From Clavelina lepadiformis (Eukaryota > Chordata > Ascidiacea > Aplousobranchia > Clavelinidae): 64,000 nt of DNA. This document shows, piece by piece, positions 47,601 to 60,600 of this stretch (position 1 is the stretch's first letter; the number at the start of each line of letters is the position of its first letter). The stretch is from contig NC_135245.1 in assembly GCF_947623445.1 (NCBI RefSeq), positions 18,793,501 to 18,857,500 of the forward strand, written 5' to 3'. The translations under genes and the position numbers were made by a program. The notes under the pieces are model-generated. The model searched no databases and had not been told where the DNA came from. It saw only the letters and a list, made by a program, of their open reading frames with translations.

Positions 47601-50600
47601 CGCGTTTTTATTTTAACAATATACACTTTATTAAAATACGTCTCCATACAATCGGTATTTATTACAAAACTTGAGATTAAAAATGCTGAGTTTATGCTGT
47701 TACCATCCGGATTTTTCTTTCGCTTTCGAGAATCGAAGCTTTTAAACTTCGCTTTACACTGTCTGTTGCTGTTGTTGTCACTGGCTGCATTCCTTCTTAC
47801 AACTGTGTGCGCCTCAAAATACTTTTCAATATTCCTTTTACAAGCTACGGTTTCTGTTTTGCTGAAAGTGCATGTGCTGGTTCTGGTTTCTCGGTCACCC
47901 AAGTACACAATGTCATCTGAGTTCGCTATCACTACAGCTGACAATTGAAAAACGGACCAATGTGTATGATGTAACCACAATTACAAGCTGAACAGCGGAA
48001 GTATCAACTTTATAGTGAAACTTGGGTTGTTTACTATCAAACATTGCTATGTTGTACTGTGAATTTTCAAAACTGACTACTTTGGTAATATACGTATTAT
48101 ATTATATTTCATTTTAGTAATATACGTATTATATTTCACAACAATGACATGCTAAAGTTAAAAACAATTTGCTTTACAACCAGGATAACTACTCACCGAT
48201 AGGCTTCATGGGCGTGCCAATGACAAGTGTTTCAGTGTTCTTTTTAGTAGCATGCCATTTTCCGTCTTCAGTGAATTCAATTTCATCTGAGTCGGAATTG
48301 GCCAATATTTCGACAAACATTCCGTCGATGACGAGTTTCCGGAATTCTGCTGGTCTATCACATACAGGACAAATCCAGGTGGGTTTTCTAAAAAGAAAAA
48401 GTAAGAAAATTTGTACGCAAAATGTTTTGCACTTCACTGGATGATTATCATATTGTACAGTTATACAAACATTTTAATCAACTTTCTTGCAAATCTTTAT
48501 CGTGCAACAAAACATATCATATATTTGATGCGTTAGAATGGCAAAGTATGTGTATTAAAACCAAACGAAAAATAGTGGCTATGGAAATACAGTCCGCAAG
48601 TGAGTGGTGCATGGCTTCTCAACAACTCACAGAACTTACTTTTCATTCATCATGAGAAATAGTGAAGCGTCAAAGCATTGTAAATGCCGGCATGTGCTCG
48701 GTCGAGTAGGAAGCTTCATTCGCATCTTGCCAAGCTGTGATGTTTAGAAAGTTATAGACATCAATGGTGGAAATTGTTGTCAAAACATTTATCAAACACA
48801 ATGTTATTACAGCAACTTTTTTTACACTGAATTGTACTTTTTCTACCAGTCAAAAGACATAGACCTTGCTTCAAACAGGTTAAACATTTTTTCAAGTACT
48901 ATTCTTGTTCTTGCTACATTTTAAATAACAAAAAATGTCCAAACGCAAAACAGACAACGGTTGTTAACTAACCGGACACAAGAGAGAAACTCTCAAACTT
49001 GTTGTTGCAATTTCTGAGTCCGGATCTTTGGCGAGTTTCTCCCGAATAAAATCACGTGAGTGGGAGGCTGGCAACACACGCGGCTCTTTCAGTTTACGAA
49101 GAAGATCGTCGACTGTGAGCTGCTGTACGAGGTTGATTGTCATCGCGTAACTGTTTTCATTAAAGCTCTGTAAATACAGAACGGCAAGAAATCAATGACA
49201 CAGTGATGAACAATGTTAGTGACGATAAAGCATTACGGTATTGGTATTCAGATATTAAAATTTTTTTATCATTTGCGATAATAAAACTAAAATAATAAAA
49301 CTTGAAATAATACACAATAAATGCCACTGTGACAGTAGTAAATAACCTTGCCAGATTCAGTTGACCATTTGACCTCGATTGAAAAATCATCATAACTTGA
49401 TCGACATAAGCTTGAGATGTTTATGGGTAAGTTTGGGCGTCGCGGTTGAACCCCAGATTTTGTCGGCGGAATAAATGGTGGTAGGTTGGCGCTTGAACGA
49501 TTTATCTGAAAATTCATGAAAGCAAGCGTAACAAATTGCATGAAAAAATGATGAATGGATGAAGCATGGAGAAATTCAACAAAGAAAGACACCTTAACAA
49601 ACAGATTCTGTGGAAGCTTATCAGGTTGACTCTGCGAAGTATCCAATTGACAAAATCTATTATAACAGCAAAGAGAATATTAATATTGGGAAGTATCCCA
49701 TAGCTATATTTTAAAACAAGAAAGTTTGAAGCATGTTTATGTATCTACGCCTTGAAAAAAATATTATTACAGTGTAGGGAAGTTTACCTTAACTGTAGTT
49801 GAAAGTTGTGTCTGTCTTTAAAGCTCGACTTCAGTTTGCGATATTGATCATCATTCAAAACAAATTTGAATGTTTCTTCTTGAAGCATTCGATTCATTCG
49901 AGGCCCTATGGGAGATTGAAGACAGCGCTGTTACTAATTAACGACTCACTATGGGCACGTTCTACTTTAGAATCCTGCTACTTTTTACTAATTACAGTGA
50001 GAATTTTTTGAGAGAGAAAAAAACGCTTGTTGCATTTTACAATCTGAAGTGGTTATTGATTAAATTGCAATATATTATCACTTTTAATTCAAATCAACTA
50101 CACTAACATTAAATTTTCATACCTATAAAGCTACAATATATCTCTTGTATATACGTTCATTCCAAAAATTGCTTAAAACAATCTATATAATTTAAGTAAA
50201 AACGTACGCAAGGCGACTGGGCCGATAATATCTGACACGTTATCATAAAATGGAAGCTGTTTAAAATGGACATGTGTGTTATAGCTTGGATCATGTCGTG
50301 TGGATGACAACATTGGACGTTGTGGACTCAAGTTGTGAGATTTTCCATTCACTGCATCCCTGCATATAAAAAAACAGGTTTGGTTGAATCCATATATGCT
50401 TGCCTGAAGAAAAAAGTACTTTATTTGAAAATTGAAATACTTCCAAACACTGCAAAAACACAGTAAAAAAAACTTTCAAACTTTGAACTTACCTTCTTGG
50501 GGGAGAAAACATGTCATTTTTCGGATAGTGTGGGGCACTACCATGGTGAGGGTAACGCTGCTGGTATAAGTCAATTACTTTTGCTTGGATCTAAATATAA

Positions 50601-51043
50601 TGGTTTTGTATCTTTCTTTAATAATGCAAAGTTTTCAATGTGATTAGAAAGTGGTTAGAAACCATGGAATAAAGTGCTAAATATATAGGCTATGGTTCAT
50701 GGACCATACAATTTTGACTTGTCTTTTTGAACAGCTATATATGTACGTGTCTGATGTAAGTTCAATTATAAATATAGAGCATAATGTTAGTAGTAGGTAT
50801 GCTCACTGCCTTATTGCATCCTGACGATCGAACAAGTTGGAGAGCTCTGGTCATGAGCTCGTGCTTTCGTCCACTCTTGTTTCTTCCAGCGTGACCGAGA
50901 AGAACTTGAAGTTCGGACACTCGAAAACACATGACCATGTTCTGCAGATACAAAGTCTTATTGACCAATTGAGAAAATTCGTGCAGGTGTCTAAGCGATC
51001 TTACCCGTAACTCATTGTCTGCATCTACTTGCGCTCCAGCCAT
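44650..51043 (-). CDS. PIAS: PIAS-family E3 SUMO-protein ligase
   Basis: Thirteen exons: 51043-51005, 50941-50807, 50590-50493, 50359-50208, 49905-49788, 49656-49593, 49505-49347, 49167-48973, 48734-48640, 48387-48197, 47539-47371, 46170-45707 and 44855-44650; 694 aa, all phases agree. A SAP domain (residues 14-55, [15 protein letters not shown]) binds scaffold DNA. The PINIT domain (about 100-260) starts near LPFYD. The SP-RING has C335-x-H337-x2-C340 and C358-x2-C361 (WICPVCD) and recruits UBC9. A SUMO-interacting motif [12 protein letters not shown] (435-446) follows. The Ser/Pro-rich tail is variable in this family. It sumoylates nuclear regulators such as STAT partners (family knowledge). 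Intron 1 is only 63 nt, open in frame. The second-to-last intron pair spans a MITE at 46990-47220. Confidence 0.95.
46990..47220. mobile_element. hAT-type MITE in a PIAS intron
   Basis: The 231-bp element has ends CAATGTTCCCT and AGGGAACATTG and is flanked by the exact 8-bp duplication GTTGCAAT (46982-46989 and 47221-47228). GCGCGCAGCTTAGAGGGAACATTG-like ends recur in many animal genomes as hAT-type elements. It lies within the 1.2-kb PIAS intron between exons 11 and 12, away from the splice sites. Confidence 0.9.
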
Positions 51044-54000
51044 GTTGTTAAAAAGGTATATAAATATGCTGAAAACACCACAGGAGGGAAATAGACTTAG
51101 GAAATGCAAATCAGAAGAAGGAATACAGAGAAACCTGTAGCAGGCTCTATCCCATCACTTACATAATTATGATAAGTTTCTGTTTATTCAGTTGGCAAAA
51201 ATAAAGCAATACATAGACACATTATGTAACTATTATTAGCGTATAATACTATAGTCTTTTGTTTAGAAGGAAGATCAGAATACAATCTCCTTCTGCTATT
51301 TTGCACCCAGTTACCCCACAAACTCTGGACAGGCCAGATTTTGTGAAAAAGTGCCATGTCTTCAATCAAGAATGATTTATTTGCTTTTCTCAATTATCTT
51401 CACTTTTATACACATATAAAATGTATTCACAAAATGTTTACATTGACATTATAATTAAACAAAAAAGTTTCATAATCTGCCACTCACAATACACCGTCTG
51501 AACAATGAATATTCTGCAGAAAGTCGAGAAACTTTCCACTATGGCACACACACACTGCACACACACACTGCACACACGAAATTTATCAAAGTGCACGGAA
51601 GACTTTTTTATTTACATGCCAATTTATAATAAATGAAATAAACAAAAAAAGCCGGTGGTTTGAATGCCAAATCATAATAAACAAAGAATTGAGGCTTCAA
51701 TGCACCCAGTCATGCCAAAGTTTTTGCCTTTGTAAATTGCTCACACGATTTCTTCTTAAAAACTGTCGTGCTTTCCAGTTGAACTGATAACAGTAGCCTA
51801 GGCTATTTAACCCAAAAACATATAGGCATGCCTATCTTTAAATTCTTTTTTAACTTTTCAAGGATAGGCCTCCCAATTTTTAGGCTAAACGTAGCTGTAT
51901 GGAGGCAATAGGCTAAGAAACATTAGGCCTATACAGAATTCGTATCAGTCAGTTAATCACTGTCACAAGGGCATTGTGACAGAGCAATAGTCTAACATTT
52001 GGCATAAGTTAGTGTTACAGCTTCAAAAAAACACGGCAGACGAATTTTTAAAACAAGTGCAAAGTTGTTCGGCTAACACTGTCTGGAATGACTGTGTAAC
52101 AGCATTAATATTTTGAATAACTTCACCAACTGTTGTCTTAATAGGCTACACAGTAGCCTTGGCCAGAAAGTTATCATTATGTTAAAGTAAGCTACAGAGT
52201 TACCGGTGTGACGGTATGAGCAATTATATCTAATCAACATTCATAATGGCGCGAAATTTGCCAACAGAAAAGCAAAAAAATCCGTCAAATTATCACATAC
52301 CAGCACTAAAATCAACTTCCTAGTTCCTATTTCGCCAAATTATAAAATCTGAACCCCAGGCAAATAAAAGACCAAAGAAAAACCTGACCCCTCAAATTAC
52401 ATTCACTTGTAGTGAAAAATACAAAAATCCCCTTCAACGCTTCCCCTATGAAAGCATCACCAAGCATGTTTAAAAACAGAAAGTTAAGCAAATAAAAATA
52501 ATATCGTGACAAAACTACTTTCTTCTAATACGAAACAAAAGTGCTACCTGTAAAGCTTACGTCTCACACTTGTAAACAACTTTTTTTTACGGAAGTAATA
52601 GTTTGTATTAATTTGAGACCAATCGTTGTGCAAATACCGAAAAAGCGCATAAAAGAACAAACACTCTGCGAGAAAAAAGCAACTTCTTTTTTTCTTTTTG
52701 GTTTGTTTATTGTCTGCCCGGTTTTCACCAGGGTTTCCATTTTTAAGTAAAACTTTTGCTCGGGGTGCGTAAAACATAATTTTTCGGAGAGTTTGATTTC
52801 AAAATATAATTGGTTACTGTTAAAAACCTGCTAAAAATTTAGAAAATTTTTTTTTGCCGTGTCAGATTTTGAACGTTAATTGAAATACAACGTTGGTTAA
52901 CTATTTGAAAAGCGATTATTTGAATGATTTCCAGTAGCCTTTTCTAAAAGTCAGTTTGTACAACAAATAGAGAAAAGCAACGCTACTACTCCAGATGGGA
53001 GGGAGTGAGACTTTATCTCTCCTTTCACGTTTTTATCTGTCATAATCAGAACATAAATGTTATAAATGTCCCCGATTTCGTCATGTAAATTTAAACTGCT
53101 TTTCTATTTCCAGCTTTGTTTTAATCATATGATTTTCGCGCAAATTTAAGAATACCCGATTTTTGTGGTATGCGCGGTATTTGGTCGTTATATGTATATG
53201 TGTGCGTACTTGTTCTTCGGACAGACGAGTTCAGCAAATCAACTTGGACCTGTTAGAAATAGGCTACGCTCGGGACGGACCGTGCTCACTGGGAAACGCA
53301 ACCTTCCTTACCCGTTATCACGGAGTCATAACTTTCCGAGCGCCTTAAGTCTTTACATTCTTGTTATGGGTACACTCTCATATTTAGGCTATTGGTATAT
53401 TTTTGTTTGTTGATCAAAGAAATTGATAAAAGATGGAGTGATGCGAAAACAATATAAGCCAAAAGGAAAATAGCTAAAAAATTCTCTTCCCTGCTTTCTT
53501 TGCATCGGAAATGGGTTAGTTACAATTCGTTAAACCAGCCAATCACAGAAAGGTGGTTGGTGATATTGTTTTTTCTTCAGTAACATTTTGCGTGTGCCAG
53601 ATTTTCAGATTTTGCTACTCCCAGCCATAACGCCCGCGTTTCGGACAAAGTACAGTCTAATCTAGAACTAGCCTGCAAAACTAAACTACAGTGCAAGACT
53701 CTAAACCTTTTCCATTGAAATTATTTTCAAACAATTCTTAATACGGCAATTAACACTTTTCAAAAAAAATGTAACACAAGAAAGTTATATTACAAAATCA
53801 CGTGATCAACCTGCAACAGGAAAACCGCCTAAGTGTGACAATAACAAGCATGAACCTACTTTCAGTCATATCATTGATTTTGAGCTAAGTATTGCACAAT
53901 TAAGATCAGTACAATGGAACAAGCTAATGAACAATACTGAGTAGTCATAATACATAAAGTTGCGAAATATACAAGCAAAACAATCAGTGATTATGAAATA

Positions 54001-54657
54001 AATGGAAAGTTATTTTGAAGAAAACGACACACTGAATGTACAAGATCTAAGGCAGAGTAGATGAAGTTTTAGGGTGTTTTGTGGAATGCCTGATTCTACA
54101 TTTCATTTAATTTGCTCTAATTTGATGATTATGAGGTTAATGAGACGATATTCGACGAGATGACTCAGACAAAATGTGATTAGATAAACTACAGAACGTG
54201 TGATAATGACGGGCGGCGAAGTACATTGGAAGTAATAAAAAAAATTTCCTGCCTACCACGGACCTCAGCTGAGATTGATGTGCAAAGTCGTCTTCAAATA
54301 TCAGTAACCGTGCATAACAGGGACTAGGTAAATGAAGGCAACAAAGAGTTGTTAACATGTGGAAAATGGCTGCAAAAGTATTGAAGGACCTTGCCCTTAA
54401 AACTTCCTGGTGGAAACTGTGATTTGCTAGCTACAAAAGAAGGTAATTCGTGCCGTGTATATAGATTGTGACGTGCCCAAAAAAACATAAAAAAATGCTA
54501 ATGCTGCAAAACAAAAAAAGGCAAACATTGCAAAGGAATTCATAAATCTTTAACGCTATAATTTCCTAATTCAAGCAAATTCTGCTCAAAGTGTTATCAA
54601 CAGCGCAGCGGAGCATGTGGACTTAACATAACGTGACATCATCAATCATGACGTCAG
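51044..54657. other. PIAS promoter region and 3' flank of the PITPNM gene
   Basis: 3.6 kb without a supported gene. The right end must hold the PITPNM 3' UTR and the left end the PIAS promoter and 5' UTR. Frames of 60-80 codons here have no family support and no splice context. A (CA)n microsatellite lies at 51545-51577. Several runs of TAGGCTA/AGGCCTA appear at 51800-52200 without a clear element. Confidence 0.5.
51545..51577. repeat. (CA)n microsatellite
   Basis: CACACACACACTG is repeated about two and a half times, ending CACACACG. Confidence 0.8.
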
Positions 54658-57600
54658 CTACTCATAAGATTGCCCCTTGGTGCGTAGCGAGACAGCACGG
54701 ATCTTCTTGGACATAGAATGGCGCTGCTTACGTGTAACTGAATGCCCTGGCAGGCCGAATGAGCCCTTCGGAAGAATCAGCTGCGAACAAGTAAAGTTTG
54801 AATCAAATGAGCAGGGTAGTTAGTTAAGTAATTAGACGTTTCTTGTGAGCAAACGACGAAAATATTCACGCTTGAATAAGTCTATTCAAGTTTAAAGTTA
54901 AACACGCAAGACTCTAGGCTGAAGGGCACGGGTTTAGCTGCGAAGGAAACCCAAGAATCTAGTTTTATGAAATTATGAGAATAAGTAACGCTAATACCTG
55001 CGCATTAAAGTTGGCAGCAGTTACAGCACTTGCAGACATCAGGTCAGTCAGATGAGATGAGTAACCGTCATGTAGACACTGGGGAAAGGAAATACGCTCA
55101 GCCTAGCTAACACTGCCCTTTGAAGGGGAATGTTATAATAACCTCTTACTTGTGACTTATAACCACTGGAAGGGGAATTCCCCTTTAGAGGGGGTGACAA
55201 TTCATTAAAACTCATTTCCTGTCACTTACACAACATTGTTGGCTTTGTTTTTTCGAAGTTTTCCCAACGATAAAGATTTTTTCTTGGCTGACGCCGAGTT
55301 GTGAGTAAACGCTGATGTCCTTACTTGACCCATACGCAGCGGCATAGCGCATCTTGTACTACATAGAAGGCAATTCACTGTGTTGAGTGCAATTAAAAAC
55401 GACCTTTAAATTACGCTTAGATCGCATATAGGGAAAAGTAGCAGCACAGTTTAAACGTAACAGCCGCAAACCCCGCTCCAACGAAAGTCATCTTCCGAAA
55501 ATAAGGAATGTGAAAAGACAGTGAAATTTACTCTGGTATTTGTGTGGGTCGTGGCCTAATCTTATTGAAACAAAGTGTTAATATCATTTCGTATCAATGG
55601 CTTACATCAGTTTGCATGTTCCTCAAGAGTATGGTCTTCTGTTTGAGCGGATCATGAGACAGGCCGTCACCAAACCATATGAGGCCGTGCGGGAAGTTAT
55701 GCTGAGCCAACCAGGTAACAACCTTCTGCTTTTGCATGTCCGGTCTGGCTGTGACGTAGAGAATTAGATAGCCCAAATCTTGCCAGTACCTACACAACGT
55801 TAACTTGTAACCAAGCGTAATGGAAAGCACATAAAATTCTTCATTGGTGTGAGGTTAACAATTGTCAGAAGAGACAAATTGATTCACATAAGTAGGTCCT
55901 TTGAAAATAAGGCTACAAAGAAAGCACACTTACCAAGGCATTGTACCCATGCAAAATTTACATATACTGTATAAAATATATATACTCAATTGATAAATTT
56001 TTGATATTGTTAAAATATCATATACAGATTTATAAGATAACATTTACAACTAAACTAATTGAAAAGAGTTACCACACAACAGATTATGTTCATGGGTGTA
56101 GTACCGTGGTTACCATAGATAAAATAATCAGTTAATACCTCACTACATCGACAGCTCCAGGCCTGACTTTGGGATCAGCTCCCATGATTGATACACTTGC
56201 CGTGAAAGAGCCATCCACACTGAAGATGACACACTCCACATCCGTCGGAAGAACAGCCAGATAGCCATCTGCAGACGTGTGATCGCCTCTGAGAGGAGGA
56301 AAAAATCATTGGCAGAATTTTATTCCGGAAAACTTCTGCCATATTTTGTGTTCCTTTTGTTGGTAAGTTAATGCCTTTAGTGAAGTAGTTACTAATTGAA
56401 TGAATGTTATATTGAAATGTTGACAGTTACATTTGCAGGAATTTATAAAATTCACTACTTAAAACAATGTGTAGAACGCCTACATACCGAACCACCATTT
56501 TAACAGGGTAGATTCCAACACCGAGTTTTCTCTCATCGGGAATGACGCAAGTGATCTTCCCATGGCTGTTTGTCATCTCAGTTGCCACAAGTACCCATTC
56601 TGAAGCAGGTGGCTAAAAAATGCAGAAATTCAAGGGGAAGATCTTCGTAGAAACCACAAAATTGCTTCCCAACTGCCACAGATACGGCTCGTCTTAAAGT
56701 TCTTGAAATTGCTAAGGTACCTGAGTCATGACGTACACGTCAACTTTTTCACTGGCCATGGTCACCATATCAAGTGGACCATACATGAACCGACCGCTGA
56801 CTATCTGCGGATGATTTTCAAGCGCAACACCGTCACGCATGCGGTGGTTTGATGTCAAATTCTAAAACAAGTTTAATAAGATCTGTAAAAATCCACTATG
56901 AAAAGGGTTCACTTAAACCATTTACAATAATTAATTAATTAATGTAAAGTTGTAGCGGCTTTACCCTTAACTTCACTGCAGTCCGTTTTCGTTGCCACTT
57001 TTCACGAGGCAATGCAGGTGTGAAGAGGGCATTGGCCTTTCCATCGTTCATACGAACATGAACGTGATCGTGTTTAACAACCTAAATATAAGTTGTATCA
57101 TGTGAAGGTATCATGATATATTATTTCAATGCGTAGTAGTCGATGCTTTTGCCAAAAAAGAGGAAAAGTGTTGTTTAAAAATGGGTTTTAAAGAGGACTT
57201 CTAACTATGCAGTTTGGAAAGGATATAGAAGAAATAGCAGCAGATATGGATGTTTCTATCACAAAAAGCATATTTCCTTTAATTAAAATAATCAGTTACT
57301 AGCATTTTCCTATTTACTGTAAAAGCCAACCACCTATTTTGTACGGAAGCACCTTTTGTTTACTATTCAAAAACAAGGGTGCCTTCTTACAAATGGTGGA
57401 AAAAGGCTCACAAAGGTTGTTGGCCTATGGGTTCATAATTACTCAAGCACAGCCATTTTCTCTTTCACCTTCTAAATGGTGGGTAAAAAGCAAACCACCT
57501 ATTTCATACCTGTCTGAGCACAAACGCAGCAACATCGGTTGACTCCCAGAAGCTGGTGTGAAAGAGATGGGGGAGGGATGATGTGGGGAACTCAGACAAA

Positions 57601-60600
57601 GCTTCCGGACAGAAAAGAGCGTAATCGATTCTTTTTTCTCCCCACCACCGATTGGCAACTAAGTTGTAAAAATCCCAAATAAGGAGATGCTACAGCCATT
57701 GTGACAATAGCTCTTAACAGTTTGTGCAATGCAATGAAAATAATAACCAGGGTGGAGAATAAACATTAGGTCTGACGGCTATTTTTTATGTTCATGTTTA
57801 AATGCGCATTAAGCCAGCATATATGCAAGGGCAGGCCGAAACATAACAATAGGAAATCATTGTGATTTACCACAACATCTTCACTTGAAATAAAATATTT
57901 CTATCACTGACATATAGATGCTTACACTGCACTTAATTATGTGGCACAACATTAACAAGCAACGAAAATATAAAAAATCGTTTGTGAACACGATAAGCTA
58001 CTGTTCATATTAGGCATGATTGAAGACAGTACCTTTAATATTTACGTCGTTAGTTGATTCCATGTCTGATTTGAAAACATCAGCATCATCGCCAACATTT
58101 AACGCTTTTTCATGCATGGTTGCACCTTATTATGGCATGCAAGATTTACACAAAACAAAAAGTGGATCAGACAACTTACAATTTCAAACAAATTTGAAAT
58201 CGTAGCAATGTTACTGTAAATGAGTAGGAGTTAGTTGAACACAAAATAACCACATGAGAACTGGCAAAGATACATAGAAATGGGGTGAAGTGTTTGGCAA
58301 TTGATGAATTTATGACCATATTCGAATACTTTAAAATGAAATTTAGTAAGTAGTTGTGATATATAAATATCATTTGTTAGCATGGTATTAAGGTCAAAAT
58401 TCAGAATGGTTATGGAATTAAACTTGACAGAAACTGCCTTAAAGATCAAATGTTGTCTACAGGTTCATGAGTTTAATATCTATTGCCATTTTTGGTGTAC
58501 ATAATACAACAAGAACAATTTGCAACAATTAGCACATTGCTTGAGAAATTACAAATTGCCGTAAAACAGAAAACAAAGCATAAGTTTTTCACTGAAGTCA
58601 CTTTTCAGTGAACTTAAAACAAAAGTAATTGAAACTTTACGCAAATTTGTAAGAGTAAAGTCTAGTTAGCAAATTGATGGGCAAGTACCTTGAAGTAAAT
58701 TGCCTGAGACTTGTTGGTCAACGATACCAGACGCTACGCTCCACTCACTTCCACGACGAGTACTTCTTCGTGACAGGTCATTGAAGAGGTCGGTGCCACT
58801 GGTGAGCATATCTCCTACAAAGCATCTAAACGTTTTTAAGACTGCCAATTCTATCACTGGTTTTCTGCAAATTATGCTTGTTATCCAAGGATAACTTACC
58901 ATAGCTATAAGTAACTGTAGTAAATAGCATGGTGAGCTATTTTGATTTATAGCAATTTGTCTCAGTCCTTAAGAGTAGAGTTACTCACCAATAGACAAGG
59001 ACTGGCCATCTCCTAGGGGAAACATCTGATATTTTACGACTCGTGTTGGTGGGAAGTTGGAAAGTCTGCGTATATAACAACCACTTCCAGTCACAACAAA
59101 TCAACAAGTGCATTAAGAACACGTAGAAAGCAGAAGCAAATTCCATAAATGCACCACAAATATTTAAAAATAAGTAGGGTCCTTAGAAGTGGCTTTCCAG
59201 GATTACAACTTTAGCTTTATAAACCTTTCAGGTATTCCAAGATAATCTGTTGGTTGATGACAAACATTATTGTGAGCAGTTTCAAACTGACCTCATATCA
59301 AGCAAGGGTTCAATTCTGGCTGAAGAAGGGTCGGCCGTGTAAAAGAGATTGTAGATGTGACGGCATGCAGGCTGTGACGGAGAAATCTGGACCGAATCGT
59401 CCGACTTCATAAGAGCATCATTGCCTGACTTTAGCTGTCTCATAGCTAGAACGAGTCCCAGAGGCGAACCTTTAAAGCGTCATTTGTTCAGTTTTATCCG
59501 GCCATTTTAACGAAAACTAACCGAACTAAATGTAGTCACAAAGCAAATGAGGATGTATCAAAATGCAAAAGTGAAGATTATTCTAAATAGTGAGGGGGTG
59601 CATTGTTGGGGAGGTTTTCTTCTTACCCAGCATAAAGAATTCTGCGACTTCGAAATCCAGCTTCGTCTCCAACTTAACTAGATTTGCTTGAGCATGTAAT
59701 GCTGTCGATGCTGCAGCAGTCATGCCCGAGTAACTTGATGATCTCTGTGATAGTACGTCTAATTATGCAATTGTGAATCGGCCACCATTTAATCACAACT
59801 TTGCAAACAAAATTCAGAAAACATGGTTGCTGTTTACAAATCATAACTCCACCAATCAAGGCTAACTCATCAGAACTAGTTTTTGAATTTTGAACTAAAA
59901 AATCATCTCTATTCAGAAATGTTGCCAAAATTTACTTTTCATGTCACTGTTTTCAGTATCCGACATAAAGGTTATCAACTGATTTTTCATGCAGAGAACT
60001 TAACTGCAAAATAAAAAATCAAGAAATACAATCAAATGGTCAACAAAATCACGATGATGCAGCAAGGCAAGTTTAATATTGCTACAGTTTCTCGGAGATT
60101 TTTCCAATAATTGGACTTCAAGGTTTCATGTTGGGAAAGTCGCTGGAAATTTTTAATATTTTACAAAATATTCATCTCAAGAGAAAGAATGAAGTTAAAC
60201 TAATAGGTGAGATAGTACGCAAACGTATGAAGTTATAAGCATTGTTAAGCGTTAGTAAACAAGCATTGCTCAACTATACTTAATAAACCCAGAACCTGTG
60301 ATGCGTATTGGGTGATTTAAGCAGCAGCTTTCAGTGTTAATGCAAGCGTTAGAAGCACAATGAGAAAGTTTTGTTATTTGCTGAAAGCACACCTAGTATA
60401 TAGTATGGTTAATGGGTATATGCTGAAGGAATTGCTGATTACACCCTGTATTGATGAATTCTGAAAGACAGTATTCATTAACCCGTCTACTGTATAAGAT
60501 GTCGATGTGGCGGAGTTACCTGGATGATCTCTTGTCCGCAATGGACACTCGCTCTTCGCTGAGGAGGAAGCGTGGGAAGCAGCGTGTTACGGGCGAGATT

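Noticed and set aside
58020-58205. Possible extra exon of the PITPNM gene in either strand
   Set aside because: Flanking exons 58814-58689 and 57658-57510 join in phase without it and family proteins have no matching segment; alternative use cannot be excluded.
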